A stretch of DNA of 64,000 bases from Cellulomonas wangsupingiae (GTDB lineage: Bacteria; Actinomycetota; Actinomycetes; Actinomycetales; Cellulomonadaceae): NCBI RefSeq assembly GCF_024508275.1, contig NZ_CP101989.1, positions 1,860,001 to 1,924,000 on the forward strand. The letters are read 5' to 3'. How positions within the stretch are numbered: the first letter of the stretch is position 1; each line of letters opens with the position of its first letter. The notes under the pieces were generated by a model, which was given only the letters and a program-made list of their open reading frames with translations, was not told where the DNA came from and did not search any database. Below are positions 44,625-52,367 of this stretch, in pieces. Made by a program: the position numbers and the translations under genes.

Positions 44625-45131
44625 GTGACAGCGACCAGCCTTCCCGGCCCCGACGGCGCCGGCGCGGACGTGCGGGTGCTGCTGCAGCGGCTCGACGCCG
44701 CGCTGCCCGCGCCCGCCTACGCCCACCCGGGTGACGCGGGCGCCGACCTCCTGGCACGTGAGGACGTCACGCTGGCGCCCGGCGCCCGCGCCACGGTGCC
44801 CACGGGCGTCGCGATCGCGCTCCCGCCGGGGTACGCCGCGTTCGTGCACCCGCGGTCCGGCCTCGCGGCCCGGCACGGGCTGACCGTCGTCAACGCGCCG
44901 GGGACGGTCGACTCCGGCTACCGCGGCGAGATCGCCGTGACCCTGCTCAACACCGACCTCGAGCACGCGGTCGAGCTGCGACGCGGCGACCGCATCGCCC
45001 AGCTCGTCGTGCAGCGCGTCGAGCGCGCGGAGTTCGTCGAGGTCGAGACGTTGCCCGGCTCGGTGCGCGGAGCGGGCGGGTTCGGCTCGAGCGGCGGCTG
45101 GGCGGCCGCCGGGGCGCCGTCGGGGACGTGA
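44625..45131 (+). CDS. dut: dUTP diphosphatase
   Basis: Hydrolyses dUTP to dUMP, keeping uracil out of DNA. The 168-residue trimeric-type enzyme has all motifs: DAGADLLA (1), [11 protein letters not shown] (2), [11 protein letters not shown] (3), RGDRIAQLV (4) and the C-terminal [10 protein letters not shown] arm (5). GTG 44625 is chosen from the -10 box; GTG 44586 would place the promoter inside the gene. DUF3710 follows after 115 bp. Confidence 0.92.
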   Translation: MTATSLPGPDGAGADVRVLLQRLDAALPAPAYAHPGDAGADLLAREDVTLAPGARATVPTGVAIALPPGYAAFVHPRSGLAARHGLTVVNAPGTVDSGYRGEIAVTLLNTDLEHAVELRRGDRIAQLVVQRVERAEFVEVETLPGSVRGAGGFGSSGGWAAAGAPSGT

Positions 45132-45246
45132 CCGCCACCCGGCCGCCGGCCGGAAGCGGAACTACTGTCGGCGTGACCGTCGTTGTAGGTCATGAGGACG
45201 CTGGTGCAGGACGAGGGCGCGCGGGCGCCGGTCGGAGGAAGTGAAC

Positions 45247-45984
45247 GTGGGTCTGTTCCGTCGTGGCCCCAAGGAGGGCGGCGCGGCCGACGCTCCGGCC
45301 GACGTCCCCCAGGACGCGCCGCAGGACGCGCCGCAGGACGAGCCGCAGGACGTCGTCCCCGCGCGGGAGGTCGCGAGCGACGCCCGTGGCCCCTGGGACG
45401 CCGACGGGCCGTACCCCGAGGCTGCCCGCGTCGACCTCGGCGCCATCCACCTGCCGTCGGTCGAGGGCATGGAGGTGCGCCTCGAGGTCGACAAGGCGAC
45501 CAACGTCGTGTCCGCGGTCGCGGTGCTCCTCGAGGGCTCCTCGCTCCAGCTGCAGGCCTTCGCCGCGCCGCGCACCGAGGGGATCTGGGACGACATCCGC
45601 GAGGAGATCGCCGCCTCCATCACGCAGCAGGGCGGGACCGTCGACGACCTGCCGGGCCCGTTCGGGCGCGAGCTGCTCGCGCGGCTGCCCGTGCGCACGC
45701 CGGAGGGACGCACCGGCCACCGCCCGGCGCGGTTCATCGGCAGCGACGGCCCCCGGTGGTTCCTGAGGGGCGTGCTGACCGGCCGTGCGGCCGTCGAGCC
45801 CGAGGCCGCGGCCACGCTCGAGGACCTCTTCGGCCAGGTCGTCGTCGTCCGGGGGACCGACGCCCGGCCGCCGCGCGACCTGCTCCCGCTGCAGCTGCCG
45901 GGCGGCGCCACGCCGCCCCCGCCGCCGACGGCACCGCCGCTGGCGCCGCCCGAGCGCGGGCCGGAGATCACGGAGATCGGATGA
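45247..45984 (+). CDS. DUF3710 family protein
   Basis: The 245-residue actinobacterial protein starts MGLFRRG and has an Asp/Gln/Pro repeat stretch (three QDAPQD-type units), then the conserved domain with VDLGAIHLPS, LQAFAAPRTEGIWDDIREEI and GPRWFLRGVLTG. I chose GTG 45247 because the GGAGGAA site is six bases upstream; GTG 45241 is directly adjacent to it. The stop overlaps the OB-fold gene (ATGA). Function unknown. Confidence 0.85.
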   Translation: MGLFRRGPKEGGAADAPADVPQDAPQDAPQDEPQDVVPAREVASDARGPWDADGPYPEAARVDLGAIHLPSVEGMEVRLEVDKATNVVSAVAVLLEGSSLQLQAFAAPRTEGIWDDIREEIAASITQQGGTVDDLPGPFGRELLARLPVRTPEGRTGHRPARFIGSDGPRWFLRGVLTGRAAVEPEAAATLEDLFGQVVVVRGTDARPPRDLLPLQLPGGATPPPPPTAPPLAPPERGPEITEIG

Positions 45985-46349
45985 CCTTCACCGACCGGGT
46001 GCGCAAGGTGCTGGCCTCGCAGGCCGAGATCGAGGCGGACGAGGAGCGCGCGGACGCCCTGCGCGTGCCCGGCTGCTGCCCCGTGGACGCGCTGCCCCAC
46101 CGGCAGCGGGCCAGCGTGTCCGGCGTGCTCCGGTCGGTGACCCTGCGTCCGCGCGAGGGCGTCCCGGCGCTGGAGGCAGAGCTCTACGACGGCTCCGGCG
46201 CGCTGGACCTCGTGTGGCTCGGCCGCCGGCAGATCGCCGGCATCGAGCCGGGCCGACGCCTCAAGGTCGACGGCATGGTCTGCATGGTCGCCGGGCGCCG
46301 GACCGTCTTCAACCCGCGCTACGAGCTGCGCGCCCGACCGGGGGAGTGA
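45981..46349 (+). CDS. OB-fold nucleic-acid-binding domain protein
   Basis: A 122-residue protein with one OB fold: RQRASVSGVLRSVTLRP, AELYDGSGALDLVWLGRRQIAGI and GRRLKVDGMVCMVAGRR. It may bind single-stranded nucleic acid. It is translationally coupled to DUF3710 and followed after four bases by the DUF3159 gene, a conserved actinobacterial trio. Confidence 0.85.
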   Translation: MTFTDRVRKVLASQAEIEADEERADALRVPGCCPVDALPHRQRASVSGVLRSVTLRPREGVPALEAELYDGSGALDLVWLGRRQIAGIEPGRRLKVDGMVCMVAGRRTVFNPRYELRARPGE

Positions 46350-46353
46350 ACCG

Positions 46354-47127
46354 ATGAGCGAGCCCACCGGCGAGCGGTCCCGTCCGGGCGAGGACGACCC
46401 GGTCGTCCTCGACGCGGTCGACGACGTCGTCCCGCCCGAGGAGGGCGGGGCGCGGGGGATGCGCGCGATCGCCTCCGAGGAGTTCTCCGCCGCCGAGGCC
46501 GTCGGCGGGGTCCGCGGCATCGTCGAGGCCGTCGCCCCCGGGCTGCTGTTCGTGGTCGTGTACATCGCCGCCGGGCAGCGGCTGCAGCCGGCGCTCGTCG
46601 CCGCCTCGGTCGCGGCCGTGGTCGCCGTCGTGGCGCGGCTCGTGCAGCGCACGCCCGTCACCCAGGCGTTCTCGGGCGTGCTCGGCGTCGGGGTCGGCGT
46701 GATCTGGGCGTGGCGCACCGGCGACGCGAGCGACTACTTCGCCTACGGGCTGCTGGTCAACGTGACCTACTTCGTGGGCGCGCTCGCGTCGATCCTCGCC
46801 GGCTGGCCGCTCGTCGGTCTGGTCCTGGGCCTGTTCAGCAGCCGCGGGCCGCTGGGTGGCGGCCCGTGGTCGGCGGCGGTGGAGTGGCGCGCCGACCGGG
46901 TGCTGCGTCGTCGGTACGCGTGGGCGACCTGGCCCTGGGTGGGCCTGTTCGGGCTCCGCCTTCTGGTCCAGCTGCCGCTGTTCCTGTCGGACGACGTGGT
47001 GTGGCTGGGCACCGCGAAGCTGGTGATGGGCGTGCCGCTCACCGCCGTCGCGCTGTGGCTCAGCTGGATGCTGGTCCGCGGGTCAGCAGCCTCTCGAGAG
47101 CCTTCTCGTCCACCTCGCGCCCCGTGA
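46354..47127 (+). CDS. DUF3159 family membrane protein
   Basis: The 257-residue protein has an acidic N-terminal tail, GIVEAVAPGLLFVVVYI as the first of about six membrane helices, and the conserved GPWSAAVEWRADRVLRRRYAWATWPW loop. The ATG lies four bases after the OB-fold stop. Its 3' end overlaps the convergent TrkA gene by 68 bp, so the last residues are uncertain in importance. Function unknown. Confidence 0.85.
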   Translation: MSEPTGERSRPGEDDPVVLDAVDDVVPPEEGGARGMRAIASEEFSAAEAVGGVRGIVEAVAPGLLFVVVYIAAGQRLQPALVAASVAAVVAVVARLVQRTPVTQAFSGVLGVGVGVIWAWRTGDASDYFAYGLLVNVTYFVGALASILAGWPLVGLVLGLFSSRGPLGGGPWSAAVEWRADRVLRRRYAWATWPWVGLFGLRLLVQLPLFLSDDVVWLGTAKLVMGVPLTAVALWLSWMLVRGSAASREPSRPPRAP

Positions 47128-47734
47128 CGAAGAGGAGCTCGTCGCGTCCCTCCAGGGTGTCGTCGGGGCTCGGGGCGAGCGGACGTGCGTCGCGCACGAT
47201 GCAGGCGAGCACCGTGTCGGCCGGCCACGCGACCTGACCGACCCGGACCCCCGCGAGGGGCGAGCTCTCGGGCAGCGTCAGCTCGAGGATGTCGGCCTTC
47301 GACTGGTGGAAGGTGAAGATCCGCACGAGGTCACCGACGGCGACGGCCTCCTCGACCATCGCCGTCATGATCCGCGGCGTCGAGACCGCCACGTCCACGC
47401 CCCACGCGCCGTCGAACATCCACTCGTTCTTCGGGTTGTTCACGCGGGCCACCGTGCGCGGCACACCGAACTCGGTCTTCGCGAGCAGCGAGATGACGAG
47501 GTTCGCCTTGTCGTCGCCCGTGGCCGCGACCATCACGTCGCACTCGTCGGCGCGCACCTCGCGCAGCGTGGGCAGCTCGCAGGCGTCGGCGAGCAGCCAG
47601 TCCGCGTCGGCGACCTGCGCGACGCGCATGGCGGAGGGCTGCCGGTCGACCAGCGTGACCTCGTGGTCGTGGGCGAGCAGCTCGCGGGCGATGGACCGGC
47701 CCACCGAGCCGGCACCGGCGATGACGACCCTCAT
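47060..47734 (-). CDS. TrkA/RCK-type potassium-transport regulatory protein, second
   Basis: The 224-residue protein has an NAD/nucleotide-binding RCK_N domain (VVIAGAGSVGRSIAREL, VDRQPSAM) and an RCK_C domain from about residue 140. Such proteins gate potassium transporters in response to nucleotides. ATG 47734 overlaps the upstream trkA-like stop. Both RCK genes diverge from a KimA-like importer, which suggests they control it or a Trk channel. RCK_C domains often bind c-di-AMP; whether this one does is not visible. Confidence 0.88.
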   Translation of the reverse strand: MRVVIAGAGSVGRSIARELLAHDHEVTLVDRQPSAMRVAQVADADWLLADACELPTLREVRADECDVMVAATGDDKANLVISLLAKTEFGVPRTVARVNNPKNEWMFDGAWGVDVAVSTPRIMTAMVEEAVAVGDLVRIFTFHQSKADILELTLPESSPLAGVRVGQVAWPADTVLACIVRDARPLAPSPDDTLEGRDELLFVTGREVDEKALERLLTRGPASS

Positions 47735-48396
47735 GCGCCCACCGCCGGAGGGCTCGTCAGGACGCGTTCGACGGCGGGTGCGTCGGCGACGCGCAGCAGC
47801 AGGTGCACGGTGTCGTTCTCCTGCAGGACGGTGTCCGCGGCGGGCAGCAGCCCGTCGCCGTAGCGGGTGACGTAGGCGACGCGGGCCCCGCTCGCGTCCT
47901 CCAGGGCGTGCAGGGGGCGTCCGACCCAGCCGGGGTGGACGTCCACCTGCACGAGCTGGATCTTGCCGGACGCGTCGCGGTACTCGTCGGTGGTGCCCAT
48001 CGGCAGCATGCGGCGCAGCACCTGGTCCGCGGTCCACCGCACCGTGGCCACGGTGGGGATCCCGAGGCGCTGGTAGATCTCGGCGCGGTGCGGGTCGTAG
48101 ATGCGCGCCACCACGTTCTCGACGCCGAACGTCTCCCGCACCACGCGGGCCGCCAGGATGTTCGAGTTGTCGCCGTCCGAGACCGCGGCGAACGCGTAGG
48201 TGTCGTCGATCCCCGCCGTGTGCAGGGTGTCGCGGTCGAACCCGAGGCCCGTCACCTTGTTGCCCGAGAACCCGGCGTCGAGCCGCCGGAACGCGTCGGG
48301 GTTCTGGTCGATGACGGCGACGGAGTGGCCGCGGGACTCCAGGGACTGCGCGAGGGTGGCCCCCACCCGTCCGCATCCCATGATGACGAAGTGCAC
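47731..48396 (-). CDS. TrkA/RCK-type potassium-transport regulatory protein, first
   Basis: The 221-residue protein starts MHFVIMGCGRVGATLAQSL, an RCK_N Rossmann motif, followed by AVIDQNPDAFRRL and an RCK_C domain near residues 135-215. The start is GTG 48396, eight bases after TAGCGT on the minus strand (48405-48410), so it is probably leaderless. It is co-transcribed with the next RCK gene (four-base overlap). Confidence 0.88.
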   Translation of the reverse strand: MHFVIMGCGRVGATLAQSLESRGHSVAVIDQNPDAFRRLDAGFSGNKVTGLGFDRDTLHTAGIDDTYAFAAVSDGDNSNILAARVVRETFGVENVVARIYDPHRAEIYQRLGIPTVATVRWTADQVLRRMLPMGTTDEYRDASGKIQLVQVDVHPGWVGRPLHALEDASGARVAYVTRYGDGLLPAADTVLQENDTVHLLLRVADAPAVERVLTSPPAVGA

Positions 48397-48404
48397 AGCC
48401 GGTC

Positions 48405-48410
48405 ACGCTA
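48405..48410 (-). promoter_or_regulatory. -10 box (TAGCGT) of the RCK gene pair
   Basis: TAGCGT on the minus strand, eight bases before GTG 48396. Confidence 0.5.
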
Positions 48411-48495
48411 TACCCAGGTCGCCCCGGGGGCGCAGCGTCCGGGCCCCGGGCCGAGCCGCGTCCGCGGACGGGTGTGGGCAGGGCCCCGACAGGCA

Positions 48496-48501
48496 TACGA
48501 T
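48496..48501 (+). promoter_or_regulatory. -10 box (TACGAT) of the KimA-like gene
   Basis: TACGAT lies eight bases before GTG 48510, fitting leaderless transcription divergent from the RCK pair. Confidence 0.5.
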
Positions 48502-48509
48502 CGCTCATC

Positions 48510-50513
48510 GTGTCGGACCTCGCAGATGCCGCCAAACGGTTCGTGCTCGGCCGGCCGGTCCGCAGCGACCGGCTCGGCCACACCCTCCTCCCCAAGCGCG
48601 TCGCGCTGCCCGTGTTCGCGTCCGACGCGCTCTCGTCGGTCGCGTACGCCCCCGACGAGATCCTGCTGACGCTGTCGCTGGCCGGGCTGTCGGCGCTGAC
48701 GATCTCGCCCTGGGTCGGGCTGGGGGTCGCGCTGGTGCTCCTGACGGTGGTCGCGTCGTACCGGCAGAACGTGCACGCGTACCCCTCGGGCGGCGGTGAC
48801 TACGAGGTCGCGTCGGTCAACCTCGGGCCCCGCGCGGGGGTCACGGTCGCCAGCGCGCTGCTCGTGGACTACGTGCTCACGGTGGCGGTGTCGATCTCGT
48901 CCGGCGCGCAGTACGCCGCGACGGCGATCCCCGCGCTGCGTGGGCACGAGACGGCGTTCGCGATCGGGCTGGTGGTGCTGCTCACGCTGGCCAACCTGCG
49001 GGGCGTCAAGGAGTCGGGGAGCGCCTTCGCGATCCCCGTGTACCTGTTCATGGCCGCGATGGGGTCGCTCGCGGTGGTCGGCGCGGTGCGCTACTTCACC
49101 GGGACGCTGCCGGCGGCGGAGAGCGCGGGCCTGGGCGTCGCCGCGGACCCGGGCTTCGACCAGGGCCTCATGGGCCTGGCCGGCGGGTTCCTCGTGCTGC
49201 GCGCGTTCGCGTCGGGGTGCGCCGCCCTGACGGGCGTCGAGGCGATCAGCAACGGCGTCCCGGCGTTCCGCAAGCCGAAGTCGCGCAACGCCGCGACCAC
49301 GCTGGCGCTCCTGGGCTCGATCTCGGTCGCGATGATCCTGTCGATCCTGCTGCTGGCCCAGGCCACCGGGGTCAGGTTCGTCGACGACCCCGCCACCCAG
49401 CTGCTGCGCGACGGGGTGCCCGTCGGCGAGGGGTACGAGCAGCACCCGGTCATCAGCCAGCTCGCCGGCGCGGTGTTCTCGGGCGCCGACGTCCTGTTCG
49501 TCGTCGTGTCGATCGTGACCGGCCTGATCCTGGTGCTCGCCGCCAACACGGCCTTCAACGGGTTCCCCGTGCTCGGCTCGATCCTCGCGCGCGACGGCTA
49601 CCTGCCGCGCCAGCTGCACACGCGCGGCGACCGGCTGGCGTTCTCCAACGGCATCGTGACCCTCGCGGCCGCGGCCATCGCGCTGATCTGGGTGTTCGAC
49701 GCCCAGGTCACGCGCCTGATCCAGCTCTACATCGTCGGCGTGTTCGTCTCGTTCACGCTGTCGCAGCTCGGCATGGTGCGGCACTGGGGCACCGCGCTGC
49801 GCACGGAGCCGGACCCGCAGGTCCGGGCGCGGATGCGCCGGTCGCGGGCGATCAACGCGGTCGGGCTGGGCATGACCGCGACGGTCCTGGTGATCGTGCT
49901 CGTGACGAAGTTCGCGCTCGGGGCCTGGATCGCGATCCTCGCGATGGTGGCGGTGTACGCCGTGATGCAGGGCGTGCACGGGCACTACCAGCGCGTGCGC
50001 GCCGAGCTGGCCCTGGGTGACGACACGCAGTCCGCGCGCGCGCTGCCCAGCCGGGTGCACGCGGTCGTCCTGGTCTCGCACCTGCACCGGCCGACGATGC
50101 GGGCGCTGGCGTACGCGCGCGCATCGCGCCCGAGCGTGATCGAGGCGGTCACCGTAGGGGTCGACGGCGACGAGGTCGCGGCGCTGCGGGCGCAGTGGGA
50201 GGCGGCGGACCTGCCGGTCCCGCTCAAGGTGCTCGACTCGCCCTTCCGGGAGATCACCCGCCCGGTGCTGACGTACGTGCGGTCGATCCGACGGGACAGC
50301 CCGCGCGACCTCGTGGTCGTCTACATCCCCGAGTACGTCGTGGGGCACTGGTGGGAGCACCTGCTGCACAACCAGAGCGCCCTGCGCCTCAAGAGCCGGC
50401 TGCTGTTCACACCGGGTGTCGTCGTGGCGTCGGTGCCGTGGCAGCTGGAGTCGAGCGAGGGGCAGACAGGGCTCGAGGACCCCGTCCGGGGTACCGTGCC
50501 GCGTGGCTACTGA
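48510..50513 (+). CDS. APC-superfamily permease, KimA-like potassium importer
   Basis: The 667-residue protein has about 12 membrane helices and a C-terminal soluble domain (about residues 500-667). The start region SSVAYAPDEILL, SYRQNVHAYPSGGGDYEVAS, LVDYVLTVAVSIS, ALTGVEAISNGVPAFRKPKSRNAATTL and LILVLAANTAFNGFP match B. subtilis KimA (YdaO), a potassium/proton symporter controlled by c-di-AMP. GTG 48510 follows the -10 box. Being divergent from two RCK proteins strengthens a potassium role. An amino acid permease, the usual automatic label, is the less likely alternative. Confidence 0.82.
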   Translation: MSDLADAAKRFVLGRPVRSDRLGHTLLPKRVALPVFASDALSSVAYAPDEILLTLSLAGLSALTISPWVGLGVALVLLTVVASYRQNVHAYPSGGGDYEVASVNLGPRAGVTVASALLVDYVLTVAVSISSGAQYAATAIPALRGHETAFAIGLVVLLTLANLRGVKESGSAFAIPVYLFMAAMGSLAVVGAVRYFTGTLPAAESAGLGVAADPGFDQGLMGLAGGFLVLRAFASGCAALTGVEAISNGVPAFRKPKSRNAATTLALLGSISVAMILSILLLAQATGVRFVDDPATQLLRDGVPVGEGYEQHPVISQLAGAVFSGADVLFVVVSIVTGLILVLAANTAFNGFPVLGSILARDGYLPRQLHTRGDRLAFSNGIVTLAAAAIALIWVFDAQVTRLIQLYIVGVFVSFTLSQLGMVRHWGTALRTEPDPQVRARMRRSRAINAVGLGMTATVLVIVLVTKFALGAWIAILAMVAVYAVMQGVHGHYQRVRAELALGDDTQSARALPSRVHAVVLVSHLHRPTMRALAYARASRPSVIEAVTVGVDGDEVAALRAQWEAADLPVPLKVLDSPFREITRPVLTYVRSIRRDSPRDLVVVYIPEYVVGHWWEHLLHNQSALRLKSRLLFTPGVVVASVPWQLESSEGQTGLEDPVRGTVPRGY

Positions 50514-51765
50514 CTCACTGCGTACCGGAACGACCGTCGACCTCGAGATCGGGCCGGTCGCGCACGGCGGGCACTGCGTCGCCCGGTACGAGGGACGTGT
50601 CGTCTTCGTCCGGCACACGCTGCCCGGTGAGCGGGTGCGGGCCAGGCTCACGGACGCCGGCCCCGACGCGAAGTTCTGGCGCGCCGACGCCGTCGAGGTG
50701 CTCGACGCGTCCCCGGACCGGGTGCCGTCGGCCTGGCCGGCGGCGGGCCCCGGCGGGGTCGGCGGGGGTGAGCTCGCTCACGTCGCGCTGCCCGCGCAGC
50801 GGCGGTGGAAGGAGGCCGTGCTGGCCGAGCAGCTGCAGCGGCTCGCGCGGCTGGACCTCGCGCCCGCGGTCACCGCCGCACCCGGCGACGACGAGCGCGG
50901 TGGGCTCGCGTGGCGCACGCGGATCGACCTGCACGTGGACGCCGAGGGCCGCGCCGGCATGCGCGGCTACCGGTCGCACGACGTGCTGCCGCTGGCGGAC
51001 ATGCCGCTCGCGACGGAGCACGTCGCCGCGCTGGGCCTGTTCGACCGCCGGTGGCCGGCCGGGTCGCGGATCGAGGCCGTCGCTCCGGCGGACGGGTCCT
51101 CCCCGATCGTGCTGCTCGACGGAGCGCCGTTCGACCTGCACAGCAACCGTCCCGACCCCCGGCCGAACGCGCGCGCGGCGGTGCGCGAGCACGTGGAGGT
51201 GCGGGGCACCGGGTACGTCTACCGCGTCGCCGCTGCCGGGTTCTGGCAGGTGCACCGCGAGGCGCCCGCGCTGCTCGCCTCCCGCGTGCTCGACGCGGTC
51301 GGGGACGTCACCGGCGCGACGGTGCTCGACCTCTACGCCGGTGCGGGCCTGTTCTCGTCGCCGCTGGCGGACGCCGTGGGTCCCGACGGGCGGCTGGTCG
51401 CGGTCGAGGGTGACGAGCGGGCGGTGCGCGACGCGCGCCGCAACGCGCACGACCGACCGCAGGTCGAGCTGCACGCCGGTGACGTCGTCGACGTCCTGAC
51501 GGGGCGGCGCGGTGGCGCCCCGGCCGTCGCGGAGGCGGACGTGGTCGTCCTGGACCCGCCGCGGACCGGTGCCGGCAAGCGGGTCGTCGACGCCGTCGCG
51601 GCCCTGCGTCCGCGCCGCGTCGTGTACGTCGCGTGCGACCCGGCGGCCCTGGCGCGCGACATCGCCCTGCTGGGGGAGCGCGGCTGGTCGGACGTCACCG
51701 TCACCGGCCACGACCTGTTCCCCATGACGCACCACCTCGAGGCCGTCGCGGTGCTCGACCGCTGA
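50503..51765 (+). CDS. TRAM-domain class I RNA (uracil-5-)methyltransferase
   Basis: The 420-residue protein has an N-terminal TRAM domain (LEIGPVAHGGHCVARYEGRVVFV), a SAM-binding domain with LDLYAGAGLFSSPLA, DPPRTGAGKRVVD and VYVACDPAALARD with the catalytic Cys. Members methylate uridines in tRNA or rRNA. The Cys residues that bind an iron-sulfur cluster in RlmD are absent; the region reads PGGVGGGELAHV. GTG 50503 overlaps the permease gene by 11 bases; a TACCGT sequence five bases before it may be its own -10 box. Confidence 0.88.
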   Translation: MATDSLRTGTTVDLEIGPVAHGGHCVARYEGRVVFVRHTLPGERVRARLTDAGPDAKFWRADAVEVLDASPDRVPSAWPAAGPGGVGGGELAHVALPAQRRWKEAVLAEQLQRLARLDLAPAVTAAPGDDERGGLAWRTRIDLHVDAEGRAGMRGYRSHDVLPLADMPLATEHVAALGLFDRRWPAGSRIEAVAPADGSSPIVLLDGAPFDLHSNRPDPRPNARAAVREHVEVRGTGYVYRVAAAGFWQVHREAPALLASRVLDAVGDVTGATVLDLYAGAGLFSSPLADAVGPDGRLVAVEGDERAVRDARRNAHDRPQVELHAGDVVDVLTGRRGGAPAVAEADVVVLDPPRTGAGKRVVDAVAALRPRRVVYVACDPAALARDIALLGERGWSDVTVTGHDLFPMTHHLEAVAVLDR

Positions 51766-51894
51766 CGTCGGCGGGTCGGTCCGCATGCCGCGCGGGCGGT
51801 CACGGCCGGGCCTAGCGTGGGACCGGGCCCCGCGGGACGACGGGCCCCGACGGGACGACGTGCCCCGTCGCGGAGCGACGACGAGGAGCGCACG

Positions 51895-52071
51895 ATGACC
51901 GAGTCGCAGGACCCGGCGAGCCGGCTCGCGGAAGCCAGCCGCATCGCCACCCAGGAGCTGCACAAGCAGGGCACGCCCGAGTACGACCCCCGTGCGCACG
52001 AGCGCGCCGTGGAGGCCGAGCGCAAGGCGGCCGAGGCGCTGCGCGCCAGCCGGGAGGCCGGGCAGTCCTGA
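51895..52071 (+). CDS. Small charged helical protein
   Basis: A 58-residue protein, almost wholly helical and rich in Ala and Glu (EAERKAAEALRASREAGQ). ATG 51895 has a GAGGAG site at the right distance, and a strong hairpin follows the stop, so it looks like a real short gene. No family recognised. Confidence 0.6.
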   Translation: MTESQDPASRLAEASRIATQELHKQGTPEYDPRAHERAVEAERKAAEALRASREAGQS

Positions 52072-52080
52072 GTCGGCGGC

Positions 52081-52107
52081 GAGGGGCGGTCCGGCGGGCC
52101 GCCCCTC
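52081..52107 (+). terminator. Strong hairpin after the small-protein gene
   Basis: Perfect 9-bp stem GAGGGGCGG/CCGCCCCTC with a nine-base loop, 10 bp after the stop codon. Confidence 0.6.
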
Positions 52108-52151
52108 GTGCGACCGGGTGCGGCGTCGCGCACGCAGCGGCGGCGACGGGG

Positions 52152-52176
52152 TAGCATGTATCTCGACATCAAGATA
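52152..52176 (+). promoter_or_regulatory. Promoter and palindromic operator upstream of aconitase
   Basis: TAGCAT (52152-52157) is a possible -10 box, directly followed by the near-perfect palindrome TATCTCGA-CA-TCAAGATA (52159-52176; one mismatch per arm pair). A dimeric repressor here would cover the transcription start. Streptomyces aconitase is controlled by the MarR-family protein TamR through an 18-bp palindrome; this site may be of that kind, by analogy. A leader of about 190 bp then runs to the start codon. Confidence 0.5.
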
Positions 52177-52367
52177 CTCGTCCAGATCCTCGTCCGGGCG
52201 GTCGTCGCCGTCGCACCGCCTGCAGCGGGTGCCCCCGGGGTGCCCGCGGTCGCGCGGACCGCGGGACGTCCGTCCACCTGCCGCGTGCGCCCGTCCTAGG
52301 CTGGGCGCAGGCTGCCGCCCCCACCGGGAACGCGAGCGCCCGGACACCCGCCAGCGAAGGAGCACCT

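Noticed and set aside
52108..52299. Short open frame starting near the acnA promoter
   Set aside because: It overlaps the promoter and palindrome, has no ribosome site and encodes a low-complexity sequence.
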